From positions 1,770,501-1,834,500 of the forward strand of contig NC_064045.1 in assembly GCF_932526225.1 (NCBI RefSeq): a DNA stretch of 64,000 bases, given 5' to 3'. Below, one piece after another: positions 1-13,200 of this stretch. Numbering within the stretch: position 1 is the first letter of the stretch; each line of letters starts with the position of its first letter. The position numbers and the translations under genes are program-made. Below the pieces are notes generated by a model. The model searched no databases. It was not told the DNA's origin and saw nothing but the letters and a program-made list of their open reading frames with translations. The DNA is from Nematostella vectensis (lineage: Eukaryota; Cnidaria; Anthozoa; Actiniaria; Edwardsiidae).

Positions 1-1336
1 AAACCTCACATGCACGACTTTTTGCGGTGACTGATTATTTTGCCAATAAAATACCAATAACTTGATAATGAGAAATTGCCACAAAAAGGGCATCTGCGCA
101 AAAATAATTCAAGATTCGTAATTTATTTGTTTTCTTTTCCTAGGAGTACATATCCCTAGAAACATAGAAAAATAAAGCTTTTCTAATCACTCAAACCCAA
201 ATTTTCGTGTTTTTTAAATTAGCGCCCCAACCTGTAATTCAGTTGTATCCTGCAAGAGGTATTTAAACACATCTACCTATATATCTATCTATCTTAAACA
301 TAATATGAAACCTCATAAACATGACCAGTGGGCTTAATTCGGGTTAGAAACCTAATTAATCTAAAAAACTAGTCCCCCTTTGAGCCCGCGATCACCTTGA
401 CACCTCTCGTGCGTGATGCTTTCCGTAGTTTTCTTTTCGTTTGAGTGTAAAATACAAAGCTAATAAAGAAAATATAAATATGCAAAAGCCGAAATAGACT
501 AATCTTACTGACAGATTAATCAAGATAACCTTAACAAGAAAAAAATTGTTTGCGAAATTGCGCCCTAGTATCCTTTTAGTCGAATATAGAATCAGATTTT
601 AACAAGGACGTAATAGTTAAGGTTTTAGCGCTTAAAACCTCACATACAAAATTAGTCCTCACAATTTTTCCATCGTTTAATTCACATATACAATACATCA
701 ATAAACTAAAAACAATCTCTCGAAATGCTGCCTACAACCTTTGAAATTATATCTTTAAACTATTTCTTCTTTGCCCTTGCCATGCTGTTTTCTGGAGAAT
801 CCCAGAAGTCCTAGCGGGCCTGTGCTGCCCTCAAACACGTCCATAAGCCGCAGTAGTTCCGCGCATGCGTAGAAGCATCATTTAGTAGAGTCAGTCTTTC
901 GTTGTTTTCTCCGCCTAGAGTAGGACAAAATCAAGGCATTATAAGATATGTGAATACAACAAAACTGATCAAGTTAAACGAGTTTTATTGATTTGGTGCC
1001 ACCAACCGAACCAATTCTTGCTAGCCTATCTGTAGTTTTTTATTCGGCGAGAAATCCCGGAGTTGCTATATTGGCCATTTTGGACGCGGAGGAGTAGGAC
1101 GACCCTTGGTCTGAAAAAAGCGCGTTCGAATTTTTCAAAATGGCGACAAAATAGCGAGCTTCGGAGAGATAAAACCAAACGCCTTGCGGTTGGCTAAATA
1201 CTTGCAGTAAAGTACACTTAAAATCGACAAAACCAAAGATTCCTGTCGACTTTTCCAGGAGATTCAACAAGGGGATAAAAATACTATAAAATACAAGTAG
1301 GTTTGAGTTAGGTAAATGATTAAAATAAGCGTACAG
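1..1336. other. Intergenic, no gene seen
   Basis: AT-rich DNA with no convincing coding frame, splice-flanked exon or tandem array on either strand. An open frame on the minus strand around 1040-1396 has no ATG start and runs into a foldback element, so I do not treat it as a gene. Confidence 0.6.
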
Positions 1337-1463
1337 AGCCGGGTTCCTAGAAATCAGGTTAACGCTAACCAAGGAATAAAAGCACTTTTTATCCAATCAA
1401 AAGTCGAGATAGCCGTATTTATCCCTGGGTTAGTGCTAACCTGCTTTCTAGGAACCGGCCCCA
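1337..1463. repeat. Small foldback element (MITE-like)
   Basis: The left end (from about 1339, CCGGGTTCCTAGAAA then GGTTAACGCTAACC) is the inverted complement of the right end (GGTTAGTGCTAACC then TTTCTAGGAACCGG, to about 1462). The arms are about 45 bp around a short AT-rich centre. The terminal motif GGCCGGTTCCT and the inner TTAGCGCTAA motif recur at 20828-21570, so both probably belong to one non-autonomous DNA transposon family. I could not fix target-site duplications. Confidence 0.6.
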
Positions 1464-1693
1464 GGGAGCTCTGCTCGAAATAGCTGTATTCGATTGCTTT
1501 TATTTCAACAGGAAAGAAACGTTTTCATAGAATTTTAAGTTCGATCCGAAATTATAATCGATAGGTAATAAATTTTCAGTTTTGATGCACAGTTTCTTCC
1601 ATGTATGAGATATTTGCTTCTACGTTTGGGCTGTTTATAAGATCTTCGTAAAAACAGAAATGGGAAACTAACAAGGAAATTTAAAAAAAGTAT

Positions 1694-2200
1694 TCCCCTG
1701 ATGTGGAATACGAAGGCTGCCCATCTAATTACTCTTCTCCCCCTGATGTGGAATACGAAGGCTGCCCCATCTACTTACTCTTCTAACCCTGATGTGGAAT
1801 ACGAAGGCTGCCCCATCTACTTACTCTTCTCCCCCTGATGTGGAATACGAAGGCTGCCCCATCTACTTACTCTTCTCCCCCTGATGTGGAATACGAAGGC
1901 TGCCCCATCTACTTGCTCTTCTCCCCCTGATGTGGAATACGAAGGCTGCCCCATCTACTTACTCTTCTCCCCCTGATGTGGAATACGAAGGCTGCCCCAT
2001 CTACTTACTCTTCTTCCCCTGATGTGGAATACGAAGGCTGCCTCATCTACTTACTCTTCTCCCCCTGATGTGGAATACGAAGGCTGCCCATCTACTTACT
2101 CTTCTCCCTCTGATGTGGAATACGAAGGCTGCCCCATCTACTTACTCTTCTCCCCCTGATGTGGAATACGAAGGCTGCCCCATCTACTTACTCTTCTCCC
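1694..2200 (-). repeat. 46-bp minisatellite derived from the HIRamide coding repeat
   Basis: About 11 near-identical 45-46 bp units. Read on the minus strand each unit contains TTCCACATCAGGGGGAGAAG followed by AGTAAGTAGATGGGGCAG. This is the last HIRamide coding repeat of the adjacent gene (FHIRGRR, then GTAAGTAG) with one base lost in the TACTTC segment, so the copies no longer encode the peptide in the gene's frame. Every unit keeps the donor-like AGA/GTAAGT. The array directly abuts and slightly overlaps the end of the open frame. Confidence 0.85.
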
Positions 2201-2890
2201 TCTGATGTGGAAGTACGAAGGCTGCCCCAACTCAAGGAACGGTGGGTACTCTGTCCTCTTCCCCCTTATATGGAAGTACGATGGCGTCAGATCAAGATAC
2301 GGCGGCTGCTCTACTGCACGTCGACCTCTGATATGGAAGAACGCGGGCTCAGATAAATCAATCATAGGTGGTTGTTGCGTGCGCTTTCCCCTTATATGGA
2401 AGTAGGCTGGCGTTAGATCGAGGTATGGTGGTTGTTCCCCGGATAATCGCTTTCCCCGGATGTGAAAATAAGCCGGCCCAAGATCAATAGGTGGATTCTT
2501 TGTACGCTTTCCTCTTATATGGAAATAGGCGGGGCCTAAATCAAGTGGCGGCTGTTCGGATGACCGCTTTCCTCGAATGTGGAAGAACGAGGGCTCAGTC
2601 AAGTCTATGTAAGGTGGGCCCTCCGTTCTTTTTCCTCGAATGTGAAAGAAAGACGGCTCTCCAAGGTCAAGGTAGGGTGGTTGCTTAGCAGTACGTTTGC
2701 CCCGGATGTGGAAGTACGCAGGACCACTCAAGTCCAACGGCGGTGCATTGTGGGTACGCTTCCCCCTTATATGGAAATAAGCAGCGGGGGATAAATCTAT
2801 TGGTGGCTGCTTGGAGTCGCGCTTCTCGTCCGAGGCCCCCTCGACTGCTAGGACTAGAGCGAAAACTGGAACAAACAAGTACAGCCGCAT
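2138..2890 (-). CDS. HIRamide neuropeptide precursor
   Basis: Secreted neuropeptide preprohormone. ATG is at 2888-2890, and the sequence just upstream (TTCTCAG then AAAATG) looks like a 3' splice site, so a 5' UTR exon probably lies upstream. Residues 1-19 (MRLYLFVPVFALVLAVEGA) form a signal peptide. Ten copies follow of a peptide of the form (Q)PPxxDLxxPA(Y/F)FHIR, each ended by GKR or GRR, the signal for dibasic cleavage and C-terminal amidation to HIR-amide. Several copies start with Q after E, K or Q, which would allow pyroglutamate. Known: HIRamides are described from Nematostella. The 3' end is uncertain. The frame stays open to TAG at 2138, but after the tenth peptide (2192) there is a consensus donor AGA/GTAAGT. 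The residues beyond it are encoded by the degenerate minisatellite and look non-functional. Confidence 0.9.
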   Translation of the reverse strand: MRLYLFVPVFALVLAVEGASDEKRDSKQPPIDLSPAAYFHIRGKRTHNAPPLDLSGPAYFHIRGKRTAKQPPYLDLGEPSFFHIRGKRTEGPPYIDLTEPSFFHIRGKRSSEQPPLDLGPAYFHIRGKRTKNPPIDLGPAYFHIRGKRLSGEQPPYLDLTPAYFHIRGKRTQQPPMIDLSEPAFFHIRGRRAVEQPPYLDLTPSYFHIRGKRTEYPPFLELGQPSYFHIRGRRVSRWGSLRIPHQGEKSK

Positions 2891-5800
2891 TTTCTGAGAA
2901 CAAAACAAAAAGTAAAACAGTCATTAGCTATGATAAAAGAATGAGTTGAGTTAATTACTTAGCGGTCAAGGGTAACAATACATAACTGAGCTGTGTTTAT
3001 GTTCAAGTACAAGCAAGTTCACATGATAAGTATGTCTTAGTATTCGCGTCTAGTTGCGCGCCTTGCTCCGAAGAGATACATATACATATACATCAAATCC
3101 ATGCATCCGTCCACATTTCTGGTGCATTTTACCTGAGCACAAGAACCTTGGCTCTTCTTATTTATCTTGCCGAAGAACATTTTGATCAAAAATTTATAAT
3201 AAGGCTTAGAAACTCACTGCGAAAATCTTTTCTTGTTTAAACCGCGTTACTTGAAATAATCTCGTCAAGAAAGATTCAAAAGTGCTTCGTACAGTAATAT
3301 AGAAAGCGTGGGTTTTGACAGTAGGTCACTCAATTAATAAATAGGAAATCTACCAAGACAGTCTGTCATGAGGGGAAACACGTTGATTACGGTGAAAAGG
3401 CCTTCAGGTCTAATACATATTGGTTTTCATTGGTGGCAATTTTTTTTTACAAAAAGAGGATGTTTCTCACACTTTATCTTTTTTATCTTTAGGGACATTA
3501 ACCTAAATATGGCGAATTGGACTTTACAAAGGACAGCTGCAAATAATCACAAGAGATAGTAAAATAACAAGATGGATTCTCTCCATTTTGGACTGATTAA
3601 AGACGTTTTTAAAACACACCCTCTTTGTAACAAACAAGAGAATATAGCGACTTTAAAAGATATCAATGCTCTATCTCTTTTTATATCATTCTCAAATAAA
3701 TTCACAGTATTTTGAATTTGTAATGTTCTACTATTTCTTTTTTCCATGTTTTAAATCTGCGTTGATTTTTTTTTACTATCGTAGTTCATCAAGGATGTAT
3801 AACTTATTTGGTCAACACGTAATCAAAATATTTAAAAGAAATCGCTACTTTTTACGCCAAAAGAACGTGATAGCTTAACACCGGATAAAGGTGAAAAAAT
3901 GGAAAAGTCGACAATGGGAGCACGAGGAAAAGAAAGAAAATCGCCTTCCCCAGAGGACATCCCCCTTATCGGTGTAATCAGAAAATTAGTATGATCTGTT
4001 TTGGTGGTTTCTGCTTTATTAAGCGTTCTTAATCAGATTTAAAAACACAAGCTCAGAGAAAATGCAAAGACGTCGTTTGACATTTACCTTCAAGATTCTG
4101 GTGAAGATTCCTCTTCGTCAGGTAGAACTTTCTCGTCGGTCCGGCTCTACGGCGATGTGAACTCGTCTGCGAATCTTCAACTTATATCGCTTGCACAGTT
4201 ACATCCAATTATCTTCATTCTCACTAATGACACCCTTGTTTCCTAACAGTTCTCGTCTTAAACATGTCACTGATAACAAAAGCCGGTAGAAAAGTAGTCC
4301 TTATTTACTCATTATGGACCGGGAAACCATTTTTTAATGAACTTTTGTCGCATAGTTTGTTTAATCTGTTAGGAAATCGATATTAATCAATTAAAAAATC
4401 CCGTCCGGTTCATTTACGCGATTTTACAGCATTAGCAAGCCTAAGCACAGAGTCTATAATGGGTGTTTGGCGCGTGCGCAATTCAGCGTCTATCACATCT
4501 ACAGCAATGTGGATCCGCGGAGAAAACAAGTGGGGAAATCGCATGGAATCAGGATGAGGGAGAATCACCCGAACAGGACTTAGGTAATAAAAGATGCTCG
4601 GATTGTGAAGAGCTTTTGTGGACGCTATAAACACACGCAAGTGGATATTTAAGGAGTTTTTGGTCAACATTTGTACATGCTCCCCGCTAATCTCTCTAAA
4701 GAACGATAAAGTGCTTATGCACTACGTTAAAACTAACTTAGTGTAAGGGTCCACCCAAAAAGCATGACGCAAATATTTCTTAGTTGTTATTATCATTATT
4801 TTTTCATTTTATTTTTTCTAGAATTGTCATAATTTAGCTATCTTCAAAACTTCTTAATACTCTGAAAACAGACTTCCTAACACATTTACCAACAAAAGAA
4901 GTAAAGCATTGCAAAAAAAAAACTTGTATTATGAACGCTTCACGAGTTGTGATGATAACGACTTTGGTGGCAAACTACAAAACAGTTTTTTTAAAAAGAA
5001 ATGGCAAAAGGTGTTCAAAGATCTTCTATATATTTTAGAATCGGTTTCATCAGTTCTTACCCACGCCGAAATTTGCCTAAAGGAAATATGGAATTATCCT
5101 GCATAAGGCCCAATTATTCCGTGGTAATTAATGTTATAGCAGGTGGTGTATAGTCAGGAAAGAGACGTCGAATTTCGCTGACATGAATCTAGATTAGAAA
5201 AGACAGCAAATAAAAGAGGCGAAATAAAAATGAATTCTTTTTTAATGCACGTTTTGATCACAGAATCACCAAAAAGGCATGGAATTTTGGCGTGAATCGC
5301 CAAAAAAAAATTTTTTCTTCTTATTATTAATAGAAATTCAAAATAATCATGATCTAGACAGCACAACTCTGAAAAAGAAAAAAAAAGAAAATTGATTTAA
5401 ATTGTTGCTGGAAAAAATTATGATCACACGTATATCCGGAATTACGATATTTGTCCCGTTAGGTTACCCTTATCTGTGCAAGGCGCCTGAGGCACCCGCG
5501 GATTAATAAAGGACAATGACTAGGTTGCTAACCATTAGCACAGCTCGTCTATCGGTGGCTCGACAAGTGCTGATGGGGTTCTAGAGTATGCCCTTACAGC
5601 TATGGCTAGTTATTATGATGGGAGTTTTTGTAATACTCGAGCGCAATTACACATTAAAAACTTTTATTACAACTGATATTTAAAATTCTTTTTACAATTT
5701 TGCGATGCAAAAATCATCATGAGGATCAGGTTTCAAACTGTTTTATATTTTTGCAATGCAATATACTTTTTCTCGGTTAAAATTACAGTACTTGGGAGAC

Positions 5801-6139
5801 CTGTCGTTTTATACCATCATCAAACAGGCGTGCGCGTTCTCCCCTTCAAAATTTTGTAAACAATAGAACACACATGACAGCAACCTCTAAAATTGATTAA
5901 ATTACCTCATAGCATTTCCGCCAAAACGTGCCCGTTTGAGCCTCTCTTCGGTGTAAAACCACAGGCCTCCAGATTATTGTATTTCTAATCGCGAAAACGT
6001 ATATGTTTTCAAGATAGATGCTTCCTTATTGGTTGTTATATACATCACATTTCTATGAAGAACCACACCGTATCGTAATTCAAGCTTCAAGCTTTCCTTT
6101 ATATGTAGATAGACAAGATGACGTCATCAAAAAACGCGC
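2891..6139. other. Upstream region of the HIRamide gene, no further gene seen
   Basis: AT-rich with several poly-A and poly-T runs. It presumably holds the 5' UTR exon and promoter of the HIRamide gene, but I could not identify either. Open frames here are short, lack domain-like composition and mostly lack ATG starts. Confidence 0.5.
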
Positions 6140-6144
6140 GTGTG

Positions 6145-6945
6145 TGTTGTTGAGTGTCGTCTTCTGCGGGATGTTACGCGGGATGTTATGCGGGATGCGG
6201 GGCAGGAGACGCGGGATGCGGGACGAAGGCCACTTGGCACGGGATTCGGGATACAGGACGTGAGGAACGGGATGCGGGATAAGGAATTCGGGAGTTTTAA
6301 GGACGCGGGAAGATGATAAAAGACACGGTATACGGGATAAAGGACGCGGGGTAGATGATAAAAGACACGGTATACGGGATAAAGGACGCGGGGTAGATGA
6401 TAAAAGACACGGTATACGGGATAAAGGACGCGGGTAGATGATAAAAGACACGGTATACGGGATAAAGGACGCGGGTAGATGATAAAAGACACGGTATACG
6501 GGATAAAGGACACGGGTAGATGATAAAAGACACGGTATACGGGATAAAGGACACGGGACAGAGGATAATGAACACGGTATACGGGGTACGGGAAAAGGGA
6601 CATGGTATACGGGATAAAGGACACGGGACAGAGGATAATGAACACGGTATACGGGGTACGGGAAAAGGGACATGGTATACGGGAAAAAGGACACGGTATA
6701 CGGGATAAAGGACATGGGAAACGAGATAAGGATAAAAGAACACGGTATTCGAGATAAAGGACCAGGGATACGGGATAAAGGAAACGGTATGCGAGGTAAA
6801 GGACACGGTATACGGGCTCCGGGAAAAAGGACACGGTATACGGGAGAAAGGACGCGGTATACGGGATAAAGGACATGAAACACGGGATAAAAGATACGTG
6901 ATACGGGATAAAAGATACGGGATGATAGACATGGGATAGTGGATG
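6145..6945 (+). repeat. 21-bp purine-rich minisatellite
   Basis: Imperfect tandem copies of a unit close to GGGATAAAGGACACGGTATAC. It begins as degenerate GCGGGATGTTAC-type copies near 6165 and becomes regular from about 6300. The plus strand is strongly purine rich (GGGATAAAGGA). The unit length is a multiple of three, which creates long artefactual open frames on the minus strand. Confidence 0.85.
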
Positions 6946-7296
6946 ACAAGCAAGCTATAGCATGTCTATTGCACATAAGATTTTAGTTCTTTAATAACTC
7001 GATAAAATACTCTAAGACTATGTACAATGCAGAATTTATTTCAGACATTTCACATCAAACAGATTCGTGTTTTGGCGTCTGCTCCTTCTGGCACCGGACA
7101 GCCTACAAACAAAAACTAAAGTATGAATATGTTCATGGCATCTAGTAGTAAATCTTATTGAAGGCGCGGCTACCTCGGTACCTGAGCCGCCACACTGAAA
7201 ACTCCCTCTCCCCCCCCCTCCCCCAGAAAAATTAGGTCAACTTTTTCAGATTACGTACCCCCACCCCCCCAAAAAAAAATCCTGGTTACGGGCCTG
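6946..7296. other. Spacer with poly-C tracts
   Basis: About 350 bp between two arrays with no gene seen. It contains C-rich runs near 7205-7225 and 7258-7270 separated by an AT-rich stretch. The motif resembles a degenerate repeat that reappears as G-rich tracts near 14735-14820. Confidence 0.5.
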
Positions 7297-10200
7297 TTCT
7301 CTCACATAGCATAGCATAGCACATACAAGCGTTATCTTACATAGAATAGCACATACAAGCCTTATCTTACATAGAATAGCACATACAAGCCTAGGATAGC
7401 ACATACAAGCCTTCTCTTACATAGCATAGCACATACAAGCCTTCTCTTACATAGCATAGCACATACAAGCTTTCTCTTACATAGAATAGCACATACAAGC
7501 CTTATATTACATAGCATAGCACATACAAGCTTTCTCTTACATAGCATAGCACATACAAGCCTTCTCTTACATAGCATAGCACATACAAGCCTTATCTTAC
7601 ATAGCATAGCCATACAGGCCTTATCTTACATAGAATAGCACATACAAGCCTTATATTACATAGCATAGCACATACAAGCTTTCTCTTACATAGCATAGCA
7701 CATACAAGCCTTCTCTTACATAGCATAGCAAATACAAGCCTTCTCTTACCTAGCATAGCACATACAGGCCTTCTCTTACATAGCATAGCACATACAGGCC
7801 TTCTCTTACATAGAATAGCACATACAAGCCTTCTCTTACCTAGCATAGCACATACAAGCCTTCTCTTACATAGCATAGCACATACAAGCCTTCTCTTACA
7901 TAGCATAGCTCATACAGGCCTTCTCTTACATAGCATAGCTCATACAAGCCTTCTCTTACATAGCATAGCACATACAGGCCTTCTCTTACCTAGCATAGCA
8001 CATACAGGCCTTCTCTTACCTAGCACATACAGGCCTTCTCTTACATAGCATAGCACATACAAGCCTTCTCTTACATAGCATAGCACATACAAGCCTTCTC
8101 TTACATAGCATAGCTCATACAAGCCTTCTCTTACATAGCATAGCACATACAAGCCTTCTCTTACATAGCATAGCACATACAAGCCTTCTCTAACATAGCA
8201 TAGCACATACAAGCCTTCTCTTACATAGCATAGCACATACAAGCCTTCTCTAACATAGCATAGCACATACAAGCCTTCTCTTACATAGCATAGCACATAC
8301 AAGCCTTCTCTTACATAGTATAGCACATACAAGCCTTCTCTTACATAGCATAGCACATACAAGCCTTCTCTAACATAGCATAGCACATACAAGCCTTCTC
8401 TTACATAGCATAGCACATACAAGCCTTCTCTTACATAGGATAGCACATACAAGCCTTTTCTTACCTAGCATAGCACATACAAGCCTTCTCTTACCTAGCA
8501 TAGCACATACAAGCCTTCTCTTACCTATAGCACATACAAGCCTTCTCTTACATAGCATAGCACATACAAGCCTTCTCTTACATAGCATAGCACATACAAG
8601 CCTTCTCTTACATAGCATAGCACATACAAGCCTTCTCTTACATAGCATAGCACATACAAGCCTTATCCTACCTAGCATAGCACATACAAGCCTTCTCTTA
8701 CATAGCATAGCACATACAGGCCTTCTCTTACATAGCATAGCACATACAAGCCTTCTCTTACCTAGCACATACAAGCCTTCTCTTACATAGGATAGAACAT
8801 ACAAGCCTTCTCTTACATAGCATAGCACATACAAGCCTTATCTTACATAGAATAGCCATACAAGCCTTATCTTACATAGAATAGCACATACAAGCCTTAT
8901 ATTACATAGGATAGCACATACAAGCTTTCTCTTACATAGCATAGCACATACAGGCCTTCTCTTACATAGCATAGCACATACAAGCCTTATCTTACATAGA
9001 ATAGCACATACAGGCTTTCTCTTACATAGCATAGCACATACCGGCCTTCTCTTACCTAGCACATACAAGCCTTCTCTTACATAGCATAGCACATACAAGC
9101 CTTCTCTTACATAGCATAGCACATACAAGCCTTCTCTTACATAGCATAGCTCATACAGGCCTTCTCTTACATAGCATAGCTCATACAAGCCTTCTCTTAC
9201 ATAGCATAGCACATACAGGCCTTCTCTTACCTAGCATAGCACATACAGGCCTTCTCTTACCTAGCACATACAGGCCTTCTCTTACCTAGCACATACAGGC
9301 CTTCTCTTACATAGCATAGCACATACAAGCCTTCTCTTACATAGCATAGCACATACAAGCCTTCTCTTACATAGCATAGCTCATACAAGCCTTCTCTTAC
9401 ATAGCATAGCACATACAAGCCTTCCCTTACATAGCATAGCACATACAAGCCTTCTCTAACATAGCATAGCACATACAAGCCTTCTCTTACATAGCATAGC
9501 ACATACAAGCCTTCTCTTACATAGTATAGCACATACAAGCCTTCTCTTACATAGCATAGCACATACAAGCCTTCTCTAACATAGCATAGCACATACAAGC
9601 CTTCTCTTACATAGCATAGCACATACAAGCCTTCTCTTACATAGTATAGCACATACAAGCCTTCTCTTACATAGCATAGCACATACAAGCCTTCTCTAAC
9701 ATAGCATAGCACATACAAGCCTTCTCTTACATAGCATAGCACATACAAGCCTTCTCTTACATAGGATAGCACATACAAGCCTTTTCTTACCTAGCATAGC
9801 ACATACAAGCCTTCTCTTACCTAGCATAGCACATACAAGCCTTCTCTTACCTATAGCACATACAAGCCTTCTCTTACATAGCATAGCACATACAAGCCTT
9901 CTCTTACATAGCATAGCACATACAAGCCTTCTCTTACATAGTATAGCACATACAAGCCTTCTCTTACATAGCATAGCACATACAAGCCTTCTCTTACATA
10001 GTATAGCACATACAAGCCTTTTCTTACCTAGCACATACAAGCCTTCTCTTACCTAGCACATACAGGCCTTCTCTTACATAGCATAGCACATACAAGCCTT
10101 CTCTTACATAGCATAGCACATACAAGCTTTCTCTTACCTAGCATAGCACATACAAGCCTTCTCTTACCTAGCTCATACAGGCCTTCTCTTACATAGCATA

Positions 10201-13200
10201 GCACATACAAGCCTTATCTTACATAGCATAGCTCATACAGGCCTTCTCTTACCTAGCTCATACAGGCCTTCTCTTACATAGCATAGCACATACAAGCCTT
10301 ATCTTACATAGCATAGCACATACAAGCCTTATCTTACATAGAATAGCACATACAGGCTTTCTCTTACATAGCATAGCACATACCGGCCTTCTCTTACCTA
10401 GCACATACAAGCCTTCTCTTACATAGCATAGCACATACAAGCCTTCTCTTACATAGCATAGCACATACAAGCCTTCTCTTACATAGCATAGCTCATACAG
10501 GCCTTCTCTTACATAGCATAGCTCATACAAGCCTTCTCTTACATAGCATAGCACATACAGGCCTTCTCTTACCTAGCATAGCACATACAGGCCTTCTCTT
10601 ACCTAGCACATACAGGCCTTCTCTTACCTAGCACATACAGGCCTTCTCTTACATAGCATAGCACATACAAGCCTTCTCTTACATAGCATAGCACATACAA
10701 GCCTTCTCTTACATAGCATAGCTCATACAAGCCTTCTCTTACATAGCATAGCACATACAAGCCTTCCCTTACATAGCATAGCACATACAAGCCTTCTCTA
10801 ACATAGCATAGCACATACAAGCCTTCTCTTACATAGCATAGCACATACAAGCCTTCTCTTACATAGTATAGCACATACAAGCCTTCTCTTACATAGCATA
10901 GCACATACAAGCCTTCTCTAACATAGCATAGCACATACAAGCCTTCTCTTACATAGCATAGCACATACAAGCCTTCTCTTACATAGTATAGCACATACAA
11001 GCCTTCTCTTACATAGCATAGCACATACAAGCCTTCTCTAACATAGCATAGCACATACAAGCCTTCTCTTACATAGCATAGCACATACAAGCCTTCTCTT
11101 ACATAGGATAGCACATACAAGCCTTTTCTTACCTAGCATAGCACATACAAGCCTTCTCTTACCTAGCATAGCACATACAAGCCTTCTCTTACCTATAGCA
11201 CATACAAGCCTTCTCTTACATAGCATAGCACATACAAGCCTTCTCTTACATAGCATAGCACATACAAGCCTTCTCTTACATAGTATAGCACATACAAGCC
11301 TTCTCTTACATAGCATAGCACATACAAGCCTTCTCTTACATAGTATAGCACATACAAGCCTTTTCTTACCTAGCACATACAAGCCTTCTCTTACCTAGCA
11401 CATACAGGCCTTCTCTTACATAGCATAGCACATACAAGCCTTCTCTTACATAGCATAGCACATACAAGCTTTCTCTTACCTAGCATAGCACATACAAGCC
11501 TTCTCTTACCTAGCTCATACAGGCCTTCTCTTACATAGCATAGCACATACAAGCCTTATCTTACATAGCATAGCTCATACAGGCCTTCTCTTACCTAGCA
11601 CATACAAGCCTTCTCTTACATAGCATAGCACATACAAGCCTTCTCTTACATAGCATAGCACATACAAGCCTTCTCTTACATAGCATAGCAAATACAAGCC
11701 TTCTCTTACCTAGCATAGCACATACAGGCCTTCTCTTACCTAGCTCATACAAGCCTTCTCTTACATAGTATAGCACATACAGGCCTTCTCTTACCTAGCA
11801 CATACAGGCCTTCTCTTACATAGCATAGCACATACAAGCCTTCTCTTACATAGCATAGCACATACAAGCCTTCTCTTACATAGCATAGCTCATACAAGCC
11901 TTCTCTTACATAGCATAGCACATACAAGCCTTCCCTTACATAGCATAGCACATACAAGCCTTCTCTAACATAGCATAGCACATACAAGCCTTCTCTTACA
12001 TAGCATAGCACATACAAGCCTTCTCTTACATAGTATAGCACATACAAGCCTTCTCTTACATAGCATAGCACATACAAGCCTTCTCTAACATAGCATAGCA
12101 CATACAAGCCTTCTCTTACATAGCATAGCACATACAAGCCTTCTCTTACATAGTATAGCACATACAAGCCTTCTCTTACATAGCATAGCACATACAAGCC
12201 TTCTCTAACATAGCATAGCACATACAAGCCTTCTCTTACATAGCATAGCACATACAAGCCTTCTCTTACATAGCATAGCACATACAAGCCTTCTCTTACA
12301 TAGCATAGCTCATACAAGCCTTCTCTTACATAGCATAGCACATACAAGCCTTCCCTTACATAGCATAGCACATACAAGCCTTCTCTAACATAGCATAGCA
12401 CATACAAGCCTTCTCTTACATAGCATAGCACATACAAGCCTTCTCTTACATAGTATAGCACATACAAGCCTTCTCTTACATAGCATAGCACATACAAGCC
12501 TTCTCTAACATAGCATAGCACATACAAGCCTTCTCTTACATAGCATAGCACATACAAGCCTTCTCTTACATAGTATAGCACATACAAGCCTTCTCTTACA
12601 TAGCATAGCACATACAAGCCTTCTCTAACATAGCATAGCACATACAAGCCTTCTCTTACATAGCATAGCACATACAAGCCTTCTCTTACATAGGATAGCA
12701 CATACAAGCCTTTTCTTACCTAGCATAGCACATACAAGCCTTCTCTTACCTAGCATAGCACATACAAGCCTTCTCTTACCTATAGCACATACAAGCCTTC
12801 TCTTACATAGCATAGCACATACAAGCCTTCTCTTACATAGCATAGCACATACAAGCCTTCTCTTACATAGTATAGCACATACAAGCCTTCTCTTACATAG
12901 CATAGCACATACAAGCCTTCTCTTACATAGTATAGCACATACAAGCCTTTTCTTACCTAGCACATACAAGCCTTCTCTTACCTAGCACATACAGGCCTTC
13001 TCTTACATAGCATAGCACATACAAGCCTTCTCTTACATAGCATAGCACATACAAGCTTTCTCTTACCTAGCATAGCACATACAAGCCTTCTCTTACCTAG
13101 CTCATACAGGCCTTCTCTTACATAGCATAGCACATACAAGCCTTATCTTACATAGCATAGCTCATACAGGCCTTCTCTTACCTAGCACATACAAGCCTTC

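Noticed and set aside
1040-1396. 118-codon minus-strand open frame
   Set aside because: Begins at TTG, overlaps a foldback element and has no family resemblance.
2159-2949. Plus-strand open frames over the neuropeptide gene
   Set aside because: Shadow frames of the HIRamide coding repeat on the other strand.
6080-6976. Minus-strand frames of 218-298 codons rich in Pro, Tyr and Ser
   Set aside because: Artefact of the 21-bp array; three overlapping frames have equal standing.
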